Positions 49,146-60,400 of a stretch of DNA of 64,000 nt are shown in pieces. This DNA is from Kluyveromyces lactis. Taxonomy: Eukaryota > Ascomycota > Saccharomycetes > Saccharomycetales > Saccharomycetaceae. The stretch is taken from contig NC_006042.1 in NCBI RefSeq assembly GCF_000002515.2, positions 2,108,001 to 2,172,000 on the forward strand. The letters run 5' to 3'. The notes under the pieces were generated by a model, which saw nothing but the letters and a program-made list of their open reading frames with translations, ran no database searches and was not told where the DNA came from. The position numbers and the translations under genes are program-made. Numbering within the stretch: the stretch's first letter is position 1; every line of letters begins with the position of its first letter.

Positions 49146-50429
49146 ATGTTTAAAAAAGAACCCTTATCGGAAAATAATAGTCGTAAGCCTGAGGAGCCAG
49201 AACCAGTCGAAGGGCATAAATTGACCAAACTGTTCAATAAAGTTACAGGACAACCTAGTTCTTATGTTAACAAGTCAGATTACATCTTCGGTAAAACGTT
49301 AGGGGCAGGTACCTTCGGTGTTGTTAGACAAGCCCGTTGTATTTCTTCTGGTGAGAATGTCGCGGTGAAAATATTGTTGAAGAAAGCTTTGAAGGGCCAG
49401 TCAGTACAACTACAGATGCTATATGACGAACTATCCATATTACAACAACTAAATCACCCAAATATTGTGAGATTTAAGGATTGGTTTGAATCCAAGGAGA
49501 AGTTCTATATTGTTACTCAATTAGCTACTGGAGGTGAGCTATTTGATCGTATCTTGGAAAAGGGGAAATTTTGCGAAGTTGATGCAGTATTCATCGTGAA
49601 GCAGATTCTACAAGGTGTTCAATATTTGCATCAGAGGAATATTGTGCATAGAGACTTGAAACCGGAGAATATTTTGTATTTGAATAAATCAGATGATTCT
49701 CCTTTGGTGATAGGTGATTTCGGTATTGCGAAGGAATTGAAAGATGATAATGAACTAATTCATAAAGCAGCAGGGTCTATGGGTTATGTTGCCCCAGAAG
49801 TTTTAACATCTTCTGGCCACGGTAAACCGTGTGACATTTGGTCAATCGGTGTTATCACGTACACGTTGCTATGTGGATATTCTCCATTTTTAGCTGAAAG
49901 TGCGGATGGATTCATCGAAGAATGCACCAGTGGTCAGTACCCAGTAGTATTCCACAAGCCATACTGGAATAACGTATCTAAGACCGCAAAAGAGTTCATA
50001 TTATGGGCATTGACGGTGAGCCCAAAAAGAAGGCCTACTGCAACAGATTTGATAAATGATATCTGGATCACTTCTACCGAAAAATCAACCACTGATTTGC
50101 TTCCAGAAATCCGCAAAGGTTTCGATGCTCGTAAGGAATTCCGTGATGCTGTTGAAATCGTTAAATTAAATAACAGAATCAAAAAGTTGAAGGTCCTTTA
50201 TGAGAACCAAGATGAATCTGATACCGATATCGAGGTTAACTCAACTGATAGCTTTTCTAAGAATGATTATTCTGCAGACTCGTTGCAAAGTTCATTGAAA
50301 AGTCTATCAATAAAGGATAGTCATACAGAATTGAAATCTTCTCTCACCCAAAACGCCTTCGCGCAGCTTGTTCTGACTGCGTCTAAAAACAAAGAAAAAG
50401 TAAAGAGCTTCCAGGACTCAGGAAACTAG
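49146..50429 (+). CDS. CMK1: Calcium/calmodulin-dependent protein kinase
   Basis: 427 residues (S. cerevisiae Cmk1 446). Ser/Thr kinase domain from about residue 40 to 305: [11 protein letters not shown] glycine loop, VAVKILLKK lysine, [11 protein letters not shown] catalytic loop, DFGIAKEL, the activation segment [13 protein letters not shown], and the [14 protein letters not shown] helix. The segment after it ([20 protein letters not shown]) is a basic amphipathic helix in the position of the autoinhibitory and calmodulin-binding region. The tail is Ser-rich. It corresponds to both S. cerevisiae CMK1 and CMK2; its neighbours GSY and IOC3 match the CMK1 locus (YFR013-015). Confidence 0.95.
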   Translation: MFKKEPLSENNSRKPEEPEPVEGHKLTKLFNKVTGQPSSYVNKSDYIFGKTLGAGTFGVVRQARCISSGENVAVKILLKKALKGQSVQLQMLYDELSILQQLNHPNIVRFKDWFESKEKFYIVTQLATGGELFDRILEKGKFCEVDAVFIVKQILQGVQYLHQRNIVHRDLKPENILYLNKSDDSPLVIGDFGIAKELKDDNELIHKAAGSMGYVAPEVLTSSGHGKPCDIWSIGVITYTLLCGYSPFLAESADGFIEECTSGQYPVVFHKPYWNNVSKTAKEFILWALTVSPKRRPTATDLINDIWITSTEKSTTDLLPEIRKGFDARKEFRDAVEIVKLNNRIKKLKVLYENQDESDTDIEVNSTDSFSKNDYSADSLQSSLKSLSIKDSHTELKSSLTQNAFAQLVLTASKNKEKVKSFQDSGN

Positions 50430-51001
50430 AAGTTTCACTATCTACTGAATATTTCAAGATTATTATCATATGATCATTAGGAGATAACTGCGCATGTATA
50501 ACTTAACAACCATCAAAAGTAGCACCGGTTTCAGTTTCATTCAATTACATAAGTTATTATAACATCTAATAAGGACGATTTTCCCTTTAAAATCAACATT
50601 TGTGGGCATTGGCTTGGCATGTTACGGGATCATCGGATAGGTTGTATTTATGTTGAAACGGATCATAAACTATGATCGGGTAACTACCAATATAATAGGC
50701 GGTTAAGTATCAAGATGATACATAAGGATTGTTTCTAGTTGAAACATCATTAACCAATCTGAGTTATTATATAAGGAGGCATTAGATCTGGACAAAGACG
50801 ATCAACACAGTCATGACAGATCGCTAGGTGCATCAACATACACTACTAGATATATAGCTAATAAAGAATATGGATTCATCAGATACCAAAGATCTTGAGA
50901 CAACAACACGTGACTGGAAATACCAGTATCACCAACAATTTAACCACTACACTTGTAGCAAGAGGTATGGTCCAGTTTGAAGGGATGGGGGTCGTATACT
51001 T
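50430..51001. other. Intergenic: CMK1 to tRNA-Met
   Basis: 572 bp with a Reb1-type core CGGGTAA near 50677. AT-rich, no gene recognised. Confidence 0.4.
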
Positions 51002-51074
51002 GCTTCAGTAGCTCAGTCGGAAGAGCGTCAGTCTCATAATCTGAAGGTCGAGAGTTCGAACCTCCCCTGGAGCA
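51002..51074 (+). tRNA. tRNA-Met(CAU), elongator
   Basis: 73-nt gene GCTTCAGTAGCTCAGTCGG..., anticodon CAT at 51035-51037, B box GTTCGAACC, acceptor end CTGGAGC pairing with GCTTCAG. Matches the S. cerevisiae elongator tRNA-Met with few changes; the initiator tRNA begins differently. A T5 run lies within ten bases downstream. Confidence 0.97.
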
Positions 51075-51244
51075 TTATTTTTGTCAAAATAAAAAATATC
51101 TACCAATATGATAAAAATAGCTTTTACTCGCAAAGAGTGAACGGCCATCCATTCGGTTGACTTAGGATACATTTTTTGGTTCACTACTCATTCTGGCACC
51201 AATAAATTTGATTTAATTTAAGATGATATACATTATACAGGCAC

Positions 51245-54067
51245 TTATTTGAGCTTTCGCTTTTTGTGTGTTACGGCATTCTTTGAGTTTTTCTTCAAAG
51301 GCCTCCCACGTTTCTTAGGAACGTCTTCGTTGTCTTCGGAATCCAATTGATATTCTTCTTCAATCTCCTCATCATTATCTGAATGATCTTCATAGTCATT
51401 CCTGTGATCTTCGTGCTCAGAGAAAATTTCAGGCTCTTCATCCATTTCCTCCTCAGGTTGATCTTCCTCTTCTTCAACATTCGCAACAACCTCTTCATCA
51501 TCGTCAGAGGGTTCCTGTGGAGCTTCAGTATAGTTAATTTTAGTCCTTTGAGATCTTCTCAAGTTCCGGTCCGTCGTTGAGATATCACCATACTCAACCT
51601 TTAGTTGCTCAAAGGTTTGTAGTAGTGATGACATTTTCTGCAAGTATTCCTTCAATATCAAGAATTTTGATCTTGATTTGTTGTATTTGTATTCTTTTGG
51701 TAATGGATTGCAGTTAAATCCCTCTACTGTATCTAATTTAGTGATTGTTGTGTCCTTCTTCAACAAACCGGCCGAAGGCAGGCCATTCGATGGTTCTTCT
51801 TTATCTGAGCCTATGTCTGAAGCGTTTACCGTGTCCTTTTGATTTGCTTCCTTCGAATCGTCGACTGTCTTTTTATTTTTGTTTGGTTCTTCCTCCTTGA
51901 ACACTTTATACTCCAATAGTTTGATGAAATCTTGCAATGAAGAACTGTTATGGCACATTTCATACCAGTAAACTTTTCCGGTATTGGTACCATTCATCAA
52001 ATCGTGAACCAACCCAGGGGTGTCATGATAATACAATTTAAACTGCATACTGTTCAACTTACCATCCCTACTGAATAGTTCGAAGGGTGTAATTGTTCCA
52101 TTTTCAAACTGTTGTAATGTCTTCAACAATGTTATGGGATCACAATAATTAGTCGGAATATGCTTTTTAGCTTTTGAAGATTGATAAGTAAACAACCTTG
52201 GCAAGTAAAAATCTCCAACGTAGGGAATTCTTCCAATAAAGAATTCGAGACATCTTAATTTGTATATTTCATCTTCATAGGGGTCATCCAAAGGTTCCCG
52301 ATCATGAATTTCTTCGAAGACCAATTTAGACCATTTCGAATAGTCCCGTTCCACGCTTACTGCTAACGCGTCAAACTTCTTTTTCTTATCTGTTGTGACT
52401 TGGTTGTACTCTTGTCTATACTCTCTCATATTTTTTTTGAGTTCATCCAGTAAAGCGAACTTTGCAGATAAATCTTGACGGGTACCACTTTCAAGTTGTT
52501 TTTTGACATGCTTTTTGGATCTACGCAATTCCATTCTTTCCTTTACCAAAGTACATAGCTTCTTGAAATGTTGATGAGCAGCATCTATGCCCTGAACAAG
52601 ATGTCTTGGAGCGTGGAAGGTTTGAATACCAAAAGAGGGGTCTTTCTTTAGATGCGATAAACGGTATATCTCTGTGTGTATCTTCTCTGAATATGAAATA
52701 CACCACTGCGTCAATGTCCTTAAAAATACGACCCTGTCAGATGGCATTAGTCCCAAAAGACCAAGTCGTTCCAAATCTGGATTATGTAATGGGTCTTCTT
52801 CCAAGGGCACGATCAATTGCTCAGTCCACTTGTAAATGTTTGGGGTTAAGATCTCAGGATGATTAGGATCAACAGCTTCAGTGTCATCGTGTTCAAACAA
52901 TTTAGTGCGTTCCGCATTTAAAGTTGACTGGACCTTCCATTCTCTAGGATATCCAAATTCCACCCCTTTATGTCTCAATTCAGATATTAGTTTGAATGCT
53001 TTGGATGAAGTCTGCAGGGATTGCAATGTGCTATGCGATTTGCGATTCAAAGTCAGCTCCATTAATACAACATAAAGTAAATTTGAGTAATCCTGGCAGC
53101 GTCTAATTTCCCTTGCTGGAATATAATCTGCATAATACTGAGGAAGATCCTGTTCGTCGTCTATATTTTCTGGGTAAATATCAAGGCCAATTTCGAGGTC
53201 TTGAATAGATAAAGACCATAGTTCCTGAGGCAAAAATTTATGAAATTTGTTGATGAATGACATGACAAAGACCAGATCCTTTGCATATGGTGCTTTCCTC
53301 ATATGAGGGAACTTCAATCTCGAAAAAACAGATGTTTGGGTCTTGAAGTCAGTAGATAGGACTGGTAATTGTGGTGCCCAATTTTCGAGGAGAATTGGGT
53401 TAACAGCTAAACTTAACGAAGGTGCTGGTTTTGATGCAGATTTAGAAAGCTTGATCGCATCCTTAGGTAGAACTGGCTTCGATGTTTTTCCATCCGATCG
53501 ACTTTCTAAATCACCGGAGGGTTTGGGAGAATCCTTTTTCTTCAAATCGTCAGCGGTTTGTTTCTTAGAGATCATGCTAGCAACACTTTCTTTCGGTTTG
53601 CCATTGGTTTCAACATCGCTTTTGCTTTTCATATTAGCCTTTTTACTTGTTGTGCTATTTTTTTTATCACTGTTGGCATTGATGGCAGACTTTTTTTGGG
53701 CATTCTTTGCCTTTTCCTTATCCTTATCATTGTCCTTATCACTTTTCTTCGGCTTAGCCTTATTGGTATTGGATGGCCTATCATTCTTCTTTCCCTTCTT
53801 CGTCTTAGCGACCACTTTCCTATTATAAGGCCTTTTCTTTCTGGAGTGTTCTGGTTCTTCATCGCTTTCCACTTTTCTCTTGACTAGCACTCTATTTGAT
53901 CTTCTTCTCGATATAGGTTCATTCAATGGAGAAGTGTCTGTATTTGATTCTGATAGCTGAACGGCAAAATTCTTAAAGTCTGTGATAGAGGTTTGCCCGT
54001 ATTTCTTCGCCACGGGATGTTCCTCGGGAACTACCTCGATCATTTCTTCCTTATTCTGAGTTTCCAT
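51245..54067 (-). CDS. IOC3: ISW1 chromatin-remodelling complex subunit Ioc3/Esc8
   Basis: 940 residues (S. cerevisiae Ioc3 787, Esc8 714). Ioc3 binds Isw1 in the Isw1a complex and helps space nucleosomes. The N-terminal 220 residues are Lys/Ser-rich and disordered, with many basic clusters (RRRSNRVLVKRK, KKGKKNDRPSN). The ordered middle (about 230-760) has the helical segments SVFSRLKFPHMRKAPYAKDL, EDPLHNPDLERLGLLGLMPSDRV and a WHIM-like region (CLEFFIGRIPYVGDFYLPRLF). The C-terminus is strongly acidic, then closes with a basic stretch with an AT-hook-like KKRGRPLKK. Next to CMK1 as YFR013W. Both S. cerevisiae paralogues map to this single gene. Confidence 0.9.
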   Translation of the reverse strand: METQNKEEMIEVVPEEHPVAKKYGQTSITDFKNFAVQLSESNTDTSPLNEPISRRRSNRVLVKRKVESDEEPEHSRKKRPYNRKVVAKTKKGKKNDRPSNTNKAKPKKSDKDNDKDKEKAKNAQKKSAINANSDKKNSTTSKKANMKSKSDVETNGKPKESVASMISKKQTADDLKKKDSPKPSGDLESRSDGKTSKPVLPKDAIKLSKSASKPAPSLSLAVNPILLENWAPQLPVLSTDFKTQTSVFSRLKFPHMRKAPYAKDLVFVMSFINKFHKFLPQELWSLSIQDLEIGLDIYPENIDDEQDLPQYYADYIPAREIRRCQDYSNLLYVVLMELTLNRKSHSTLQSLQTSSKAFKLISELRHKGVEFGYPREWKVQSTLNAERTKLFEHDDTEAVDPNHPEILTPNIYKWTEQLIVPLEEDPLHNPDLERLGLLGLMPSDRVVFLRTLTQWCISYSEKIHTEIYRLSHLKKDPSFGIQTFHAPRHLVQGIDAAHQHFKKLCTLVKERMELRRSKKHVKKQLESGTRQDLSAKFALLDELKKNMREYRQEYNQVTTDKKKKFDALAVSVERDYSKWSKLVFEEIHDREPLDDPYEDEIYKLRCLEFFIGRIPYVGDFYLPRLFTYQSSKAKKHIPTNYCDPITLLKTLQQFENGTITPFELFSRDGKLNSMQFKLYYHDTPGLVHDLMNGTNTGKVYWYEMCHNSSSLQDFIKLLEYKVFKEEEPNKNKKTVDDSKEANQKDTVNASDIGSDKEEPSNGLPSAGLLKKDTTITKLDTVEGFNCNPLPKEYKYNKSRSKFLILKEYLQKMSSLLQTFEQLKVEYGDISTTDRNLRRSQRTKINYTEAPQEPSDDDEEVVANVEEEEDQPEEEMDEEPEIFSEHEDHRNDYEDHSDNDEEIEEEYQLDSEDNEDVPKKRGRPLKKNSKNAVTHKKRKLK

Positions 54068-55233
54068 TGCACGAATGGTAAAAGACTTATCAAACGTGTA
54101 AAGTATCTTTTACTACCTTCCTGTGGATTAATACCGAATAATGTAATTGTTAAATTGATTAGCAAACAAAAACTGGAATGATCAAATCCTTTCTTCAGCT
54201 GGTATTACTAGTCTAAATGGACTTAAAACAAAGACAACCAGTCTTTAAGTTCTGCTGTATCGAGCACTGACTATCGAATAGGAGAAGTTACAGGTCTGGT
54301 GAATTAGACTCACTGCTTGATCTTTAAATTGCAGAAAGTCGTTTATTTAAACAAACCTGGTCCTCGTTGTAAAAACTTTTTGTTCCTTTCATGATTTCTA
54401 TCAAATCGATTCTTTCGTTGGAAAGTAAAGTAGGTCGACGCGTTATTCTGCCAATTAGGCGGCAGGTTCCCAGGCCATCGAAGGGAAAAAAAACCAAATT
54501 CCAAGGTCACGTGCACAAATTGTTAGACTGGATGCCAATGGTTTTACCAGGAACAAACTAAACGTAGTGAAAGGTATTGGCAGCGTGAATACCGTAGCGT
54601 TTATACATAATATTCAAGGGATAAGATGCGATTATATACAGAGGAAGTGATTGTGAAGGGGAATAGACATTATGTTTCAGTACTTTCTTTTAATTTCCAA
54701 GAGCGAACTGGGAATGACGTGAAAGGGCGAAAAATAGGAGAAGCTGGCAGTCCTAGTAACTTGAAACCTGCACTGAACATTCTTACTTTCATATTGAATG
54801 ACTGGAATTTTCATCTAGCGATAGAAATAAGTAGAACATTCTTTGCTGTATGGAAGAAGGTCCCTGTATGGTCAAAATTCTTTCTAAGAGCCGAAAGTTA
54901 CCGGATAGGACATTCTAAAAGTTACCGGGTACCAAGCTATAACGATAGTTAGCTTTGCCAACCCTTACAAAAAAGCTCAACCGCACACATCTATTAGCCT
55001 GAATAACTCTAAAAAATATATCGAAGCTTATATGCACATCCTCGTCTCATCTCATCACTGCATATTTCGGCAGAAATAATTAAAGTTCTTGTACATAAAT
55101 GCAAAGAGTGAAAAAAAAGTTGCAGCCTCACTATCAGCCATCTTGATGAGAAGCAAATATATAACGGAGTAAAGAAGATCCATCGGTGTGAACTTCTGAG
55201 GCAAACACAAAACATACCCTTCGATACGCAAGG
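54068..55233. other. Intergenic: divergent promoter of IOC3 and the CAX gene
   Basis: 1166 bp. Contains a GTCACGTG site near 54507 and two AGTTACCGG motifs (about 54895 and 54920). A 108-codon ATG frame at 54626-54952 has no recognisable similarity and is not called as a gene. Confidence 0.45.
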
Positions 55234-56850
55234 ATGACGGCTCGACCAGAGTTGAACACTTTACATAGTGCTGCCACAGAACCGACAATTATCCATTCGA
55301 ATAATGAAAGCCTGAATGCTTTAGACTACACAGGAAATGATGATAAAAGTGTTGCTCTGAGCAATGCTATCAGCCGAACAAACTCGACAGGAAATAAGAT
55401 ACCAAAGAAACGGAAGCCCAGACGGATGTTCACTACGCCTGGTAGATTCCAACAGCAATTGGCAATTCCAACGAGTTATTTGGAGAGAAAACCAACAACC
55501 AAGGCAGAAGCCAAAGGGTTTTACTATTTTGTATCCTGCATGAAACAGGGAAAAATAATGCTGTTTGATCAAACATTAGATAGGATCGATCAATGCTATG
55601 ATACCATGTGGACATGGCCCGGTTTTAGTCATGGTGTAGACTTTTATCAGTCCCATAAAGATGCGAAAGTTTTGGGTACTTTTTTACAAGTGTTAAGATG
55701 TTGCTTTGATACCAGGTCGATTGTATTTCTTCCGTTGTTCCCAGTAGGAATTGTTTTTTATAAGAGAGAGGAAGATATTCCAGCTGTAATTTGTTTATTG
55801 TTGGCTCTAATGTATTTTGCAAAATTGTTATCCAATACGACGGAGTATGCGAGCGAGCATTTTGGACCCGTTTTTGGCTCGTTATTGAACGCTACGTTTG
55901 GTAATCTAGTTGAATTGATCATCTCAGGTACTACTGTCTCCAAAGATGACGCTATTCTTACCATTACTTCATTAATTGGTAGTGTTATTTCCAATAATTT
56001 ATTAGTGATTGGTTCGTGCTTCTTTTTCGGCGGGCTTGATGGTGTGATAATGCACTCGAAAGCTGCCATAGCAAACCATTTATTCTTTCTTTCCAGTGTC
56101 ACAATGGCTTTATCCTTGACTTCTGTGATAGCTGTAATTGATTCTGGGAAATCACTACGTTTTAAGATGGATACTTCGCAAATTGGCGCAGCGTTGATTT
56201 TCCTATGTTACATCATCTATCTAATAGTGTCCACTAACCAAGAATTCAAAGCATTGAGCAGTAAGAAATTAAAAGAAAGGTCTTTGAAGGAATCTGACAT
56301 AGAAACTTTGCCGGAACTTGATTCCGATAGCGATTTCGAATTCAGTGTGGGAGACAAAAAAGATGACGAAGAAAAAGATCTCCCACCTAAGTTAGTTTGT
56401 TTCATAACATTAGCGATCGCTACAGCTGGATTAGGCCCAACGGCGAATTTTTTTGTTGAATCTTTAAAGGAATTGACTGACGATAAACCGATCTCAAAAG
56501 TTTTCATTGGTTTGATAATTTTACCCTTGGCTGGTTCGCTACCAGAACATATCTCATCTTTGATATCTGCTCATCATGGCCAAATGGATCTTGCGGTATC
56601 TCTAGCCATCGGATCCAGTAACCAGGTTTTGGGTATGGTACTTCCAATTGTCCAGCTTATCTCCTCCAGATACCCAAGAACCGGATTCACATTGTATTTT
56701 GAACCATATGTTGCCGGATACCTATTCAGTTCAACATTTGTATGTTGTTTCACATTAATTCATGGTCTACTATTTTCTGTGAATATCTTACACGGAACCC
56801 TTCTACTAGCCACATTTGGCTTCATAATCTATTTGACTTTCGCCAACTAG
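55234..56850 (+). CDS. CAX-family cation/proton exchanger, atypical
   Basis: 538 residues; S. cerevisiae Vcx1 has 411 and Vnx1 908. The N-terminal 165 residues are cytosolic and basic (KIPKKRKPRRMF). About ten to eleven membrane helices follow. The first alpha repeat is LLNATFGNLVELIIS, with G223-N224-L225-V226-E227. The second is G434-S435-L436-P437-E438-H439, where ordinary CAX proteins have GN(A/V)xEH; both key acidic residues stay but the Asn is lost. An acidic loop (LPELDSDSDFEF) separates the halves, as in CAX proteins. Probably a vacuolar or other endomembrane Ca2+, Mn2+ or Na+ exchanger; ion specificity cannot be read. No clear S. cerevisiae orthologue known to me. Confidence 0.87.
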   Translation: MTARPELNTLHSAATEPTIIHSNNESLNALDYTGNDDKSVALSNAISRTNSTGNKIPKKRKPRRMFTTPGRFQQQLAIPTSYLERKPTTKAEAKGFYYFVSCMKQGKIMLFDQTLDRIDQCYDTMWTWPGFSHGVDFYQSHKDAKVLGTFLQVLRCCFDTRSIVFLPLFPVGIVFYKREEDIPAVICLLLALMYFAKLLSNTTEYASEHFGPVFGSLLNATFGNLVELIISGTTVSKDDAILTITSLIGSVISNNLLVIGSCFFFGGLDGVIMHSKAAIANHLFFLSSVTMALSLTSVIAVIDSGKSLRFKMDTSQIGAALIFLCYIIYLIVSTNQEFKALSSKKLKERSLKESDIETLPELDSDSDFEFSVGDKKDDEEKDLPPKLVCFITLAIATAGLGPTANFFVESLKELTDDKPISKVFIGLIILPLAGSLPEHISSLISAHHGQMDLAVSLAIGSSNQVLGMVLPIVQLISSRYPRTGFTLYFEPYVAGYLFSSTFVCCFTLIHGLLFSVNILHGTLLLATFGFIIYLTFAN

Positions 56851-57092
56851 TAACATAATATATCAGGTTAAGTAAAGACGTAGCGATAGTTCCAATCTCA
56901 ATGGAGTTTTCTTATCTTCCATATTACAATTTGGTATGTTCCAAAACTTTCTTATCAACATATGAGTATGCGTTTTAAGCTTAAGGTTAGGATTGCCAAT
57001 TCTTAACCTATTCTCCTCTAAGGTCATCTGTATGGGGGGTTTAGTTAGTTTTATGCAGACCACATTTTAAGGAAGTGGGAAGATTTCAAGGT

Positions 57093-57100
57093 CCGGGTAA
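57093..57100 (-). promoter_or_regulatory. Reb1 site of RPA190
   Basis: CCGGGTAA, reverse complement of TTACCCGG, about 310 bp upstream of RPA190. Confidence 0.55.
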
Positions 57101-57156
57101 TAACCTGGAATTCTTTTCTGAAGAAAACGTTTCTTTTATTCCCTGCTAGATCGTTT

Positions 57157-57167
57157 TGAAAATTTTC
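57157..57167 (+). promoter_or_regulatory. RRPE element of RPA190
   Basis: TGAAAATTTTC, matching the RRPE consensus (Stb3-type), 240 bp upstream of the start codon and ten bases before the PAC-like element. Confidence 0.65.
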
Positions 57168-57176
57168 ATGATTTGA

Positions 57177-57186
57177 AGCTCATCTC
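57177..57186 (-). promoter_or_regulatory. PAC-like element of RPA190
   Basis: AGCTCATCTC, one base off the PAC consensus, followed by two more CTCATCT repeats; same variant as at RPC17. Confidence 0.6.
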
Positions 57187-57406
57187 ATCTCATCTCAGCT
57201 AATGAAACCAGACAAAGAAGAATATTAAATCGGAAACAGTAGGTCATTCTTCATCAAGTTTTCGTAACCGGTAGGCCAAGTTGTGTTAGGTATTATTACT
57301 TCGTCGATTGAGTGACTGGTGAATAGACTCGTTTATTTTTTTTAGTGCGCCATCGGTGTTAACGAAAGAGTAATAATAATATCCGGGAAAAACAGTCTAA
57401 GTCAAG

Positions 57407-60400
57407 ATGGATATTTCCAAACCTGTTGGTGCCGAAATTACCAGCATAGACTTCAGCGTCTTGACTTCTGATGAAATCCGTAAGTTGTCAGCTAAACAAG
57501 TCACAAATCCTACTGTGTTGGATAATCTAGGACATCCTATCCAAGGTGGTTTGTATGATTTAGCTCTTGGTGCCTTTTTGAAGAATTTGTGTGCAACCTG
57601 TGGGTTGGATGAAAAGTTCTGTCCAGGTCATCAAGGCCACATTGAGCTACCCGTTCCATGTTACAACCCACTGTTTTTCAACCAATTGTACATCTACTTG
57701 AGATCATCCTGTCTTTTCTGTCATCATTTCAGATTGAAATCTAGTGAAGTTCATTTGTACGCATGTAAGCTAAGGTTGTTGCAATATGCCCTTATCGATG
57801 AGAGATATCAAATTGATAACATCAGAATCAACCAAATGGTTGATGAGGATGAAGCTGAAGAAGGTGAAGAGGAAGCTGATATTAACGGTAAGACTACAAA
57901 TTCGAGCGGCACTCAACATGCTTTGAGAGAGTTAAGAAGAAAACGTAACGAATTTGTCGATATGGCTATTGCTAAGGCTCTTTCTGAAGGTAGAACCACT
58001 GAGCACGGAACTTTCACTGCTACAGTTAACGATGAAAGAAAGGCCTTAATACATGATTTCCATAAGAGATTGCTATCAAGACCTAAGTGTGATAACTGTG
58101 GTATGTTCTCTCCTAAGTTTAGAAAGGATGGTTTTACCAAGATCTTTGAAACTGCTTTGACTGACAAACAAATAACAAATAACAGGGTAAAAGGTTTGAT
58201 TCGTCAAGATATGATTAAAAAGAAGAACCAAATGAAGAAACTGCAAGTAAACGATACTTCTTCTGAATCTGCATCGAGAGACGAAGATGGAGAATTTGGA
58301 ACCGCTAGATCACCAGTTAACTTGAAACCAAAGACTGGTTCCACTTATATTCTCTCTACAGAAGTTAGAAATATTTTGAGAGCTGTTTTCAGAAGCGAAC
58401 AGGAAGTACTACAATATGTATTCTTCTCCAGACCAAACCATAATAAAAAGATAGTCACAGCCGACATGTTCTTTATGGAAGTTCTAATTGTTCCACCAAC
58501 TAGATTCCGTTTACCTTCCAAGTTGGGCGATGAAGTCCACGAAAACACCCAAAACCAGTTGTTGTCAAAGATCTTAACAACATCACTGCTAATCAGGGAT
58601 CTTAACGATGAAATGTCGCGCTTACAAAAGGATAAAGTATCTGCTGATGATAGAAAGGTAATCTTTAACAGATTGATGAATGCTTTTGTTACCATTCAGA
58701 ACGATGTAAATGCCTTCATTGATTCAACAAAGGCGCAAAGCAGTTCAGGCAACAAGGTACCAATCCCTGGTCTCAAGCAAGCATTGGAAAAGAAAGAAGG
58801 TTTGTTCAGAAAACATATGATGGGTAAACGTGTGAACTACGCTGCTCGTTCAGTCATTTCTCCAGATCCAAATATTGAAACAAATGAAATTGGTGTGCCA
58901 CCAGTGTTTGCAACGAAGTTAACATACCCAGAGCCTGTTACTGCATACAATGTGGCAGAATTACGCCAAGCTGTTATCAATGGTCCAGATAAATGGCCAG
59001 GTGCAACACAAATTCAAAACGAAGATGGATCCTTCGTTTCTTTGGTTGGAATGACTCTTGAACAACGGAAGGCTTTAGCCAATCAATTATTGACTCCTTC
59101 TACCCATGATGTTGCACATTCCATTAATAAGAAAGTGTACCGTCATATCAAAAACAGAGATGTTGTTATTATGAACCGTCAACCAACTTTACATAAAGCT
59201 TCTATGATGGGTCACAAAGTTAGAGTTCTACCAGGTGAGAAGACTTTGCGTTTGCATTATGCCAATACTGGTGCTTACAACGCCGATTTTGATGGTGATG
59301 AAATGAATATGCACTTCCCACAAAACGAAAATGCAAAAGCTGAAGCATTGAATCTAGCCAATACTGACTCTCAATACTTGACACCAACATCCGGTTCTCC
59401 AGTAAGAGGTCTTATCCAAGATCACATTTCTGCAGGTGTTTGGTTAACTAGCAAAGACTCATTTTTCACTAGAGAACAATATCAGCAGTATATTTATGGT
59501 TGTATTCGTCCTGAAGATGGACATGCTACTCGTAACAAATTGGTCACTATTCCTCCAGCAGTCATGAAGCCTGAACCTTTATGGACTGGTAAACAAATAA
59601 TTACTACAGTTTTACTGAACACTTGTCCTGCTAACATGCCAGGTATCAATTTGAACTCCAAGAACAAGATCAAGAATGAATATTGGGGCAAGTCTTCGGA
59701 AGAGAATAATGTTGTTTTCAAAGATGGTCAATTATTATGTGGTATTTTAGACAAGTCACAATATGGTGCCTCCAAATTCGGTATCGTTCATTCCCTACAC
59801 GAAGTATATGGCCCAGACGTAGCTGCTAAAGTGTTATCCGTTCTCGGTAGACTATTCACAAACTACATCACTGCTACCGCATTTACTTGTGGTATGGACG
59901 ATTTGCGTTTAACAGCTGAGGGTAACAAATGGAGAAATGACATTCTTCAAACATCCGTTGACATCGGTAGAGTTGCCGCAGCAGAAGTGACGAATCTAGA
60001 CAAAGATGTCAAGTCAGATGATGGTGAGTTGCTCAAACGTTTAGAGGAAATCTTGCGTGATGATAACAAGTTAGGTATTCTGGATGCTATCACGTCCTCT
60101 AAGGTCAACAGTATCACTTCACAAGTTGTTTCCAAGTGTGTACCAGATGGTACCATGAAAAAGTTCCCTTACAATTCTATGCAAGCTATGGCTCTTTCTG
60201 GTGCCAAAGGTTCCAATGTGAACGTTTCCCAAATCATGTGTTTATTGGGTCAACAAGCCTTAGAAGGTAGAAGAGTTCCCGTGATGGTTTCTGGTAAGAC
60301 GTTACCATCCTTCAAACCATTTGAAACTGATGCAAGAGCTGGTGGTTATATTAAGGGCCGGTTCTACTCTGGTATCAGACCCCAGGAGTATTACTTCCAT

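Larger units (their letters stand above)
56851..57406. other. Intergenic: RPA190 promoter
   Basis: 556 bp with a Reb1 site, an RRPE and a PAC-like element in order towards RPA190. No gene recognised. Confidence 0.6.

Noticed and set aside
54626-54952. 108-codon ATG frame between IOC3 and the CAX gene
   Set aside because: No recognisable motif, composition like translated intergenic DNA, and it lies in a divergent promoter; cannot be supported as a gene.
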